From Notolepis coatsorum (lineage: Eukaryota; Chordata; Actinopteri; Aulopiformes; Paralepididae): 64,000 nucleotides of DNA. The notes beneath the pieces are model-generated. The model saw only the letters and a program-made list of their open reading frames with translations, did not search any database and was not told the DNA's origin. Made by a program: the position numbers and the translations under genes. Positions 44,656 to 53,799 of the stretch are shown one piece after another. Location: positions 161,280,226 to 161,344,225 of the forward strand of contig OZ020585.1 in the NCBI GenBank assembly GCA_963971535.1, written 5' to 3'. Within the stretch, counting starts at the first letter, position 1, and each line of letters begins with the position of its first letter.

Positions 44656-45904
44656 TGTAACTGAGGGGTACAATTCCCTGACTGTATTAATCAAGTACTG
44701 ATATCATTAAATCACTACCGTCTATGTACTACTGGCCAATACTGTACACAAGTATATTAGATTAGAACACTTCCACAATAACACGGTTTTCCACACAAAA
44801 TACTCGTTTACAATATTTATTACATAAAGGAGTATTAGATTACATTACTTTGAATGCGCTTATAAGGCAAATAGAATGTGCAGGCAAATCAATAGTGAAT
44901 ATTAAGGATTAGATCTAGGGATATTCTGGGGAGGGGTGTACTACCGGTCGTAAGCCAGCAGGGGGGGGCAATGCTCTAGGAATGTCAATGGTCCACGGAG
45001 CTGTAGCAAGGCACCTGGAGACGGTGTTACTCCCTGAGTCAGCGGGGGAAAGCAGCCTGGTCCCAGGATGCGCGCCGTGCTGGTGAAAGCCGTGGAGTCT
45101 CTGGTCCGACAGAGACGGGCTTGAGTGATGTCCCCACGGGCACGTAGATCCCACAGCAGTGGGTGTAGACGGTTCTCTGCTTCCAGCAGCTTGGTGAAGA
45201 ATGAAGAATAATAATCCTTGCCGGAGAGTGGCACTGCTGGCGGGGTGTAAGTCCTCCGTGGTGCTGCTGGTCCGGTGTAGATATCCTCCGGTGCGGTAGT
45301 GCACGGTTGAACTTGACGTTACTATACTATTAGCACGGGCAATAAGTGCTCTATGTAGACGCACAATTACTCACTCCACGTGGTCTTTGACTCGTAATGA
45401 AGGTTTACTAATAAATAGCGAACGATACATTGAACAAATGTATTAGGATAACACGAGACTATCTTGGGGCAATGCGAGCCCTGCTCTGCCCACGTTGCGT
45501 AGTGGGTGAGACGTTGCTTGGATAACTGGAACTGAACGAGACTGAACGGGACAATGGACTAAGAGGCTAAGAGAAAGTTCTACTTTACTTGCGCCATATA
45601 TATATGCGCTGTGAACAAATAGTACCATTCGTATTTCGCCAGCCGTATTCATGGGCAGAAGCTGGGCATGTACAGACATATCTCGTCGGTACCTTTGAAG
45701 TCAGCTCGAGGGGGTAAGGCAGTGGCGCCGGGGGATCGCTTCCAATAGGAGAACGAATATTATGGTCTGTCCTGTAGACTAAAGGGATATTCAGTGCATA
45801 TTGTACAAGGAATATACAAGGGATATCAAACGATATACAAATATTATACATGGGATCTCAGGCAATAAATATATATATTCGGTTTAATCTGACCCTTTGT
45901 AACA
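44656..45904 (-). repeat. 5' LTR of the BEL/Pao element
   Basis: Identical in length to the other LTR. It carries a GCGCCATATATATATGC stretch near 45593 as a plausible TATA region (minus-strand sense). Confidence 0.92.
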
Positions 45905-46644
45905 CTATGCGATGAACGAAACAATCATTACATTTGTTTCATCGTTGCTTCTAATAATGACAACGACGTTGTCAGCGAGAGCTTAGTGCTGGGTGTGCAA
46001 ACTTTTGTGAAGCTGCAGAGCCGGAGCAGCAGCAGCACAATGCAGTACTCCAGCAGTACTCCAATTCAGCCATTTTCAATTCAATGTTGGGTGGGGGGCG
46101 CTGCTGTGCGGTCCCCAGAAAAGAGCCAATAACAGCTGAATCTGCTGCTCTGCATCGACATACTCTCGCAAATAAGTCATTGGGAGGTGGAGAGAGAGAG
46201 AGTCGTCACGCAAACCCACGATAATGTTGCCGTCTCTCTCTGCCAAATTTCTCAGTTCTTCGCTTGATATAATTAATACAAATGTCCAATATAACGGAAT
46301 ACGTTAGCTCATAAAAATGTGATTATAACAGACTGTTGTTTATTAATGTCGGGCGACTGCCCACAGACACCTATTTGATTTAAAGTCGGCAGCAGCACGA
46401 GTCTCGGGGATTTATTTTATTTGGAATATAATGACTTTATACGCAAAAGTAGCCTAGTTTTAAGTAAAAATATTATAAATCTACATGCCTTGATGATGTC
46501 ATTCTTTTGGTTTGTTGTCATTCTTTTGCCTATCAATTGTTTTTAAGCTCAATAAACTCTGACCGGAATTTCTCTCATTTGACCGGTAGATTGAAATCTA
46601 CCGGACACTGAGGCCGGCAACAATTTTTTCTAACGGAAACCCTG

Positions 46645-47069
46645 CTCTATGCATGTTATGCTCTCCCAGCGAAACTCCTCGCTGTATTGGGGGAGGCACG
46701 TGGTAGTCTACACCCTCCCCAGACTGTAGGGCAGCACGTGGTAGTCTACACCCTCCCCAGACTGTAGGGCAGCACATGGTAGTCTACACCCTCCCCAGAC
46801 TGTAGGGCAGCATGTGGTAATCTACACCCTCCCAGACCGACAGTAGGGCAGCATGTGGTAGTCTACACCCTCCCCAGACTGACAGTAGGGCAGCATGTGG
46901 TACTATGGTAGTCTACACACCCTCCCCAGACTGGCAGTAGGGCAGCATGTAGTAGTCTACACCCTCCCCAGACCGACAGTAGGGCAGCATGTGGTAGTCT
47001 ACACCCTCCCCAGACTGACAGTAGGGCAGCATGTGGTAGTCTACACCCTCCCCAGACCGACAGAAGCAC
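46645..47069 (+). repeat. SINE 3' part amplified into a 39-43-bp minisatellite
   Basis: After the hAT the SINE resumes (CTCCCAGCGAAACTCCTCGC, GGGGGAGGCACGTGGTAGTC). The piece GCATGTGGTAGTCTACACCC, TCCCCAGACCGACAGTAGGG is then repeated about nine times. The same piece occurs once in the SINE copy at 60740-61204 (GCATGTGGTAGTTCTACACC CTCCCTAGGCCGACAGTGGG on the minus strand), so the array grew from the SINE. Confidence 0.8.
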
Positions 47070-47215
47070 CTGGTTTAGTTGTCGCAGTTTTGCCTAAAAG
47101 ATGAGGTTGATGGAGAGACATGGGGGACCCTGATGTAAACAAGACGAAAGTCTTTCTCTGGTCTGCATCCCCTTAACAATTGTGTGTATTGAGCCATACT
47201 GTATTGTACCCATTC

Positions 47216-47296
47216 TGCAATCTGTTAATAAAAATGTCATTCAATCAATCTCCTGCGTGGTGATTGATTGAATCCACATTTTATTAACAGATTGCA
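47216..47296. repeat. 35-bp inverted repeat (hairpin)
   Basis: TGCAATCTGTTAATAAAAAT GTCATTCAATCAATC (47216-47250) pairs with 47262-47296, with few mismatches and an 11-base loop. Each arm looks like a retroposon 3' end with an AATC tail, so it may be two tails meeting head to head. Confidence 0.8.
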
Positions 47297-47660
47297 GCAG
47301 GAAGTGATGGAGACCGTGTTTGAAGGTGTAAAGGGTCCCAGCCAGCAGGACCCATGATTGATGACCTCTCACCAACCAGTGACTTTACGTTTGCCAGATG
47401 CCACATGTTCTTCCCCCCCCCCCCACAACGAGATATTGGTCTGAATACGAAAAACCAAAAAAGCCAAGAAAAAAAGCCAGTTACAAAAACAGCAAGCCCT
47501 ATCAATAAAAGAAATGTTGGTAGAAATATAATCAAAAGCAACGCCCTGGTTTCTAACTCTGGTTGGAAGACAGTGATTATATTGTTGTGTGAACAGTGAT
47601 TCCTGTTCTACCATTTTGTGTATGTAATAAATGTGAGGCCAGGGAGAAGGGAGGGGCCAC
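47297..47660. other. Unassigned non-coding stretch
   Basis: No gene recognised. It contains a run of 11 C near 47415. Confidence 0.4.
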
Positions 47661-47667
47661 TATAGCC

Positions 47668-47984
47668 GTATAAACAATTTTTCACATGTAATAATTATGG
47701 AAACATATATACTGTTGGTATAAAGGTATATATATATATAATGCTATATTAATTATATGTTTCATAATTTTCTGCTTAAAAAGAATGATATGCTTGGCGA
47801 TGATACCTACAGAAGGCCTTGCCTGTCCTGCCTGCATTTTTACTGCCTGTTCCGTACTGATCCGTCTGTTTCTCTTACTGATAGTGTGAGTCAGAACGAG
47901 AGGCCCCAGGCCAGGGGAGGTAACGGCGGGATATAAACTATTTTTCACATGTAATAATTATGGAAACATATATACTGTTGGTAT

Positions 47985-48021
<37 letters not shown>

Positions 48022-48210
48022 GCTATATTAATTATATGTTTCATAATTTTCTGCTTAAAAAGAATGATATGCTTGGCGATGATACCTACAGAAGGCCTTG
48101 CCTGTCCTGCCTGCATTTTTACTGCCTGTTCCGTACTGATCCGTCTGTTTCTCTTACTGATAGTGTGAGTCAGAACGAGAGGCCCCAGGCCAGGGGAGGT
48201 AACGGCGGGA
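47668..48210. repeat. 265-bp tandem duplication with TA microsatellite
   Basis: The segment from TATAAAC(A/T)ATTTTTCACATG to GGGGAGGTAACGGCGGGA occurs twice in tandem (about 47668-47930 and 47932-48208). The copies are nearly identical. The main difference is the length of an internal TA repeat. Confidence 0.9.
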
Positions 48211-49147
48211 ATGCCAAGGCCAAGAGAAGGCAGCCCTAGTCAGAGGGGGCATTGTATTCTTATGAATTACTTGATTTGATATGTAACGGCAAAGTAACAA
48301 ATAACTGAAGGAGGGATATGACACGTACTGTACAATGATTGGAAGCTATGTACTGATGATGGCGTGACGTGACGGACCTTATAAAAAGGCCGGCTCGCTA
48401 GAAACAGACAGATTTTGATTTTGCATTTTGACATGTTTTAGAGGAACTTTTTGTACTTGTAACCTGATTTTGCATTTCTTTGTACTCTTGTAGTTTTTAA
48501 TTAAAACCTTTTGGAAACTACTTTGTGTAAATCCTTCTGACCATCCTGGTAAGCTTTAAAATATGTTGCACTTGTAACCTTACCCATTTTTGCATGATAA
48601 AGGAGAATCGGCAGAAACACTGCCCCGTCCACACATTATTTATGATGTAAAAACTCTAGTGGTAATGATCACATATGTCTTTCTTCTCACTACAGAGACC
48701 TAAAAAAAGAAGTAGATAATATGGGCTTATTAAAAATTATATAGAATTTTGACTCTGGATAGTAAGCGTTGCATTGTGACTTCGTAGAGTAACTCTCTCC
48801 AAGTTGCCGTGTGACGGATTAGGGAAATGGATATCATCTGATTAACGACAGGGTCATACTGGTCAGATAAATCCTTCCCGGTGATCAAATAAAATAAGAG
48901 ATTTCGCAACTTCTATCACTTGACCTGGTCAATGAGGGAGGGGGTCGGAACGATGCATTCGCTATCTCTGTCGGTCAGGTGTAACAACAACATTTTGTAA
49001 GACGCATTGGATTCTGAATGTCAACCACATCGCAGGGCCCTGCTTGATGTCAAGATGAGCAGACCAATGAGTTATGGAGTTATCAATCTGACCTGAGATT
49101 TAGCGTGGCATATATCAGAAGGCAAAGAAGGAAAAGTTTGACTGACC
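48211..49147. other. Possible LTR-like fragment, then unassigned sequence
   Basis: AGAGGGGGCAT is followed by TGTATTCTTATG (48253). A TATA-like CTTATAAAAAGGCCGG lies at about 48380, and a TTTTAATTAAAACC stretch that could hold a poly(A) signal at about 48497. This layout could be a purine tract plus one LTR of an old element, but no second copy is seen. The remainder to 49147 is unassigned. Confidence 0.25.
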
Positions 49148-50596
49148 TTAACACATTGGACGCCAAACCCGAGTATAGTCGGGTTAACTCGCCGACGCTT
49201 GAGCGCCAATCACGAGTATAGTCGGGTTTTAATCGTTATTTCTTTTATTAGCGATATCCATTCATTTTCATCCATCCAACCTGATGTTATCGTTGGGAAT
49301 GGGTCTGAGCTCACAAAAGGGCATATACCACGCCTATCGTCTCCCGGATGGTATTGCACATCATTGGATTGGATTGGCTGGGACTGTGCATCAAAAAAAA
49401 AGGTCCGGTCCAGGTTTTCCTTCTCGGCCATGCAGTATCGTTATACCACATTGACTGGGGACACTCTGACCAGCGTGGATTATGTGTTTTGGATATATAT
49501 AACGCCAATAAACGCGATCAATATTTGGAATGGCGATTAGGAATTGGATTCATCTTTTTGCAGGACATCAGATGTGAGGTAAGGCCTCTATGTTACCAAT
49601 CTTGGGTTAATCAGATGTTTCTTTCACAGCGATCACAACATGTCTGTGTGTGTGTGCGTGCCGTTGGTGCCGACCAAGGCACGGATAAGCGATTTTTCAG
49701 GCCGCTTCTGTATCGTGCATGAGGACACATATACTATCGATAATCTAGCGTTTATTTGAAAACGATTCATAAATCAAGCGACAAATGGCACGATTTCTAA
49801 CTAAATACATTGAAGCTCGATTTGCTGGAGTTTATTGAGATGAGCCAGAACGCTCTAGAAATATATTGATATTTAGGCGGTCGGGTGGCGTAGCGGCGAT
49901 TGCGCTTGTCACCAATGCAAGAGGCTGCGGTCTCGACTCCCGGAGTCAGCATTGCCCTGCGGCTTGGGCCGGTCGTCATACTAACTCGTTTGGCTGAGTT
50001 AGGGGAGGGAAGTCGTGGGTGGTAATCTGGCGTTGTGGACAGCGACGCCTACAGGTCAGGTCTGGGCGCCTGCTCAGCGAAAGGCAGGAAATGGTGAAGG
50101 CAGCGTGACCTCCCACACGTTACGCTTCACCAATGAGAGTCCTCGCTGCCAGGTGAAAAAAGAGCCACTGGCTGTCTCCACATGTGTCGGAGGAAGCATG
50201 TGGTGGACTTCAGGGTTCCCTTGTACCGACCAGTAGGAGGAACATGCGCACAACAACCAGGTAGGGGAGGGGGGGAATTGGCATAACGACTAAATTGGGA
50301 TGGGGAGAAAAATAGAAAATCAGGTGGAGAAAAAGAGGATAAAAAAAAAATATATATATTGATATTCATCACGGTATAAAACGGAAATGTACAGATGAAA
50401 AAACAATCCGTTTTGTACATGTTGACTGCAAGCAACTCATTGATAAGCGACAGTTGTATTAGACCCATAGCCATAATTTAAGATATATTTTAACCACTCG
50501 CAAATCTCCCCGTCTTCCCATTGATTAAAGCGGTGGCCATCTAGACTATATTCACCATCTATATTCGCCATATAGCTCCGGCGCTGAATGTGTTAA
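49148..50596. mobile_element. piggyBac-like non-autonomous element (TTAA target site)
   Basis: Bounded by TTAA on both sides (49148-49151 and 50593-50596), with inverted ends CACATT(GGA)CGCC and GGCGC(TG)AATGTG. Next to the left end, ACCCGAGTATAGTCGGGT is repeated as a near-perfect palindromic motif (49168 and, slightly shortened, 49210). The right end has CCATCTA..TATATTC-type repeats. No transposase frame is seen. A SINE is inserted at 49874. piggyBac is inferred from the TTAA target and short inverted ends; Kolobok also uses TTAA and cannot be excluded. Confidence 0.7.
49874..50353 (+). mobile_element. tRNA-derived SINE (same family as 60740-61204)
   Basis: About 480 bp. The promoter head has an A-box-like GGTGGCGTAGCGGCG and a B-box-like GGTCTCGACTCCC. 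The body has AACGTGTCGGAGGAAGCATG-type and ACCGACCAGTAGGA motifs, and the tail reads GGGATGGGGAGAAAAATAGA. A 13-bp duplication ATATATTGATATT flanks it (49861-49873 and 50354-50366). Confidence 0.85.
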
Positions 50597-50970
50597 ATAA
50601 CGGACCTTTGTCTTATTGAAAATGTTCTTTGTGGACCTTTAAGATTTGTATTTGAGTACCCCTGCTGTATACCATAGACTCTCCCAAAGTGACATCTAAA
50701 GGTCTAGCATTAGAAATCAGGATTGGCAGTGACAAAGTGTAATCTCTTAACAGAGCCGTTACCATACAGAGCGCAGGTACAGTAGGCTACTGCTTTTGCC
50801 TGTGAGCATCACTGCAGGGGGGGTTAATCTGTGACCAGCTGAGTCGATACCACATGGTACTCCTGAGATCAGGGGACTGGAATTCAAACCTCTCTCTATC
50901 TCTCAACAGCACACCCCCCCCACGCCTCAGCCGCTGACACAGAAGCACACAATAACTCATCAAAGGTCTC
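50597..50970. other. Unassigned non-coding stretch
   Basis: No gene or element recognised. Confidence 0.4.
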
Positions 50971-51180
50971 CAGGAGAGTGAGACGTCTGTGAGAGAGTGA
51001 GACATCTGTGGGAGAGTGAGACGTGAGAGTGAGACGCCAGTATGAGACGTCAGTGTGAAAGTGAGACATCTGTGAGAGAGTGAGACGTCTGTGAGAGAGT
51101 GAGACGTCTGTGAGAGAGTGAGACGTCTGTGAGAGAGTGAATGAAAACCTGGGACGGGGGGGGGGGGGGGGGGGGGGGGG
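50971..51180. repeat. GTGAGACGTCTGTGAGAGA minisatellite and 25-base G run
   Basis: About nine copies of a 19-bp unit with shortened variants, each carrying an AGACGTCT-type palindrome, then GAATGAAAACCTGGGAC and a run of about 25 G (51156-51180). Confidence 0.9.
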
Positions 51181-51778
51181 TCTGTGGATCTGTGTGTTTC
51201 CGAGGTAGCCAGAGAAATGTCTTGGGGAATGGGAATAAAATAACGATGCTGATGCCCAGAACAATAGCGGTTAATTATTGTGTGTTACTACTGTTTGGAC
51301 CATGTATACCATGATCACTATTACTACTGTCTGATTGAATCCTGCCACCCACCACTACTGTTCACTAGGGCTGTCATGACGTAATCGACCATGACATTTC
51401 ATCAATTTGCATATTCATGATCGACACATCGTATTATTAATTTATCACTTGTTTTGCGGTGGAAATGGCAGACGTTCAAAGTCATAACATGGGTAACATG
51501 TACTAACTAACTAGCGCGCAATGAATCACGTTCAAAATATAAATAACTTCTCGTAAACCACTATTCGTGATTCTGCCTAGAGCCAGGACTCGGCGCGTTT
51601 TGCTCACATTTCATAACTTCCGTGTTTCACGTCAACTCCAGCTGGAAGGGAGGGGCTGAGCCCGATACCCCCCACCTTACATTTTAGAAGCTATGACATG
51701 ACATCTAGCTCTTCAGCCCTGCGTTCTACAGTCTGTGATAACTCCTCTTGCACGTCGGGCTGTTTCTATGTAAACTCT

Positions 51779-52639
51779 TGTGAGGATTGGTTCATTCCCC
51801 GCCACACGCTTCTTCAAGGTACTGTGATGATTGGTCCATTCCCCGCCACACGCTTCAGGAGCGATTATCAATTCCATCACGCACCTGTTGTTGTTTGTAA
51901 TTAGCGCTCCAGAGGCTTCATATACTCGGACCTTCTATCAATCGTTGTCGGGTCGTTTTGAATTACTACTGCTACTGCCTGTCTCCCCCCGTTGTTGTAC
52001 CTCGTCTACTTTTCTCCAGGACATCTTTGGAAGTCTCTGCTGGTGTATATCTTGATCATCCGTTTGGAGCTGTGCCTCGTTGCCCGCTTATGCGTTTGTG
52101 CTTTGGTGAGTTTTTGGAAACAAACCTTTTTGGATTATCTGTTTTTGTGTGTTTGGATAACACTGAAGAAATACCGTTTTTGTTTTGTACTGGACTCAGC
52201 TAATTTGTGTGTTTGGATAACACTGAAGAAGTACCGTTTTGTTTTGTACTGGACTCAACTAACTTGTGTGTAGTTTACACCGAATATCAAGTCACTTGTA
52301 TTTCATACTGGACTCAGCTAAGGGAGGACTGAACTGCACTGCCTCTGTGTACAGTTGGACTGTTATTGATCACTCTCTCTCTCTCTCTCCGTTTCCACTC
52401 CGAGTTGGATCTGGGAGTATCTGCAGAGCTGCAGCGGCGCCTACACCGATTCCCCACCTCTAACACCGGGAGGATCTGCAGAGCCGCAGACAACTCTGCC
52501 GAAGGCATTCTCCTATTTGTTAATTCTGTTTTGTATTTTGGCTCATTTTTTGGTTCAGTAATAAATACGCCCTAGTGTTTGGCTAACTCTGAACTACCTG
52601 TCTGTACCGTGCTGTTGAGGTCGGTTTCAAACCCTAACA
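51779..52639 (+). repeat. 5' LTR of the Gypsy element
   Basis: 861 bp. It contains internal direct repeats: TTCCCCGCCACACGCTTC twice near the start, and GTTTGGATAACACTGAAGAA twice. AATAAATACGCCC near 52560 is the likely poly(A) signal. Confidence 0.93.
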
Positions 52640-52652
52640 TTACGACCCGACC

Positions 52653-53771
52653 ATGACGACCTCAGCCGACACAGACAGAGTCAGGACAGCGTTGGCGGTC
52701 CAGATTGAATTGACCAACGACCACAGCCTAGAGTTAGGTGCGGCTGCGGCTGCTGTACAGGAGCTCCGAGCCCAGGAGCCTATTCAGGAGTCCCTTGGCT
52801 CTCTGGCTACCCTGCAGACAGCCCAGGGTAATCAGCAGGCTGATATTCTTCACCAATTACAAACGCTGAGTGAAGCATTTAACGCCCTGCTTGTAACCCC
52901 ACGTGCTTCAGGAGTCTCGGCCAGAGCACCACCTGCAGCCGTGGCGGGCCCCGCGTCTCCCGATCCCGCACCTCGGGAGCCCCGTCTCTCCGAACCACGG
53001 TTGTTCAATGGTAACTTTGAGGATTGTGCCACATTCATCATGCAATGTGAGTTGGTTTTTCTTCATCAACCCAGCCGATTCACTTCAGAGGGAGCCCGAG
53101 TGGCTTACATGACTAACCTGCTCTCAGGCCGGGCAGCACAGTAGGTTACTGCCTCCTGGTCAATGAGGGCTGATTTTTGTTTTTCCTACCCAGACTTCGT
53201 GGCAGAGCTCCGCAGGGTTTTCCACCACCCAGCTCGTGGCCAGGACCCAGGGGCTCGGTTGGGCACCTTCCGGCAGGGCAGTGGCGGGGTCACAGACTAC
53301 GTGCTGGAGTTCAGACTGGCCGCAACGGAGAGCGGTTGGAACGATCAAGCGCTTCGTCTCACCTTCATGAGGGGGCTCAACGACGCTGTAAGGGACCAGC
53401 TCGCGACCCGTGAGGAGCCTGAGTCCCTCGAGGACCTATTCAACCTCGCCATTCGCATCGACGGACGCCTCCGGGAGAGAAGGCGTGAGAGAGCCCGACT
53501 GGGACCCCCAGACGTTCCCCAGACCCCCCGCACTCGTGACGGTACTGCGGTCCGTCCTGCTCCCTCCACAACTGGTGGTTCCTTCCCCTCCTGTTCGGTG
53601 CCCGAGGAGGAACCCATGCAGCTGGGACGCTCACACCTTAGCCAGGCTGAACGGGAGGCCAGGCTCAGGTCCGGCCTTTGTCTCTACTGCGGCCGGGATG
53701 GGCACCGTATCTCCAACTGCCCCACCCGGCCAAAAGACCAGGCTCGCCGGGACCCCGGGAGATCCTGGTGA
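52653..53771 (+). CDS. Gypsy gag region (fossil part)
   Basis: Part of the Gypsy element. Landmarks are a gag capsid-like segment with LFNGNFEDCATFIMQCELVF and FVAELRRVFHHPARG, an Arg-rich stretch, and one nucleocapsid knuckle CLYCGRDGHRISNC. The whole gag-pol of this element is interrupted several times. Confidence 0.85.
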
Positions 53772-53799
53772 GCCGTTTTTCTCGTTCCCACAACCGTCC

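Larger units (their letters stand above)
39609..45904 (-). mobile_element. BEL/Pao-type LTR retrotransposon, gag-protease form
   Basis: Fossil-class element, very young. Two LTRs of equal length (1,249 bp each) start TGTAACTGAGGGG and end CTTTGTAACA. An exact 5-bp duplication CTATG flanks the whole (39604-39608 and 45905-45909). It runs on the minus strand. A primer-binding site matching the 3' end of tRNA-Tyr follows the 5' LTR. One long open frame covers gag and an aspartic protease. No reverse transcriptase, RNase H or integrase is recognised, so it looks non-autonomous although its gag-protease frame looks whole. Assignment to BEL/Pao rests on the zinc-knuckle gag/protease layout and the target-site length. 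Confidence 0.85.
39440..46644. mobile_element. Non-autonomous hAT element split by a BEL/Pao insertion
   Basis: Ends CAGCGTTTCCGTTAG and CTAACGGAAACCCTG form imperfect terminal inverted repeats, flanked by an exact 8-bp duplication CTCTATGC (39432-39439 and 46645-46652). Subterminal TTTGACCGG/CCGGTCAAA-type motifs occur at both ends. Without the BEL insertion the element is about 0.9 kb and has no transposase, so it would need enzyme from a related autonomous copy. Confidence 0.9.
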
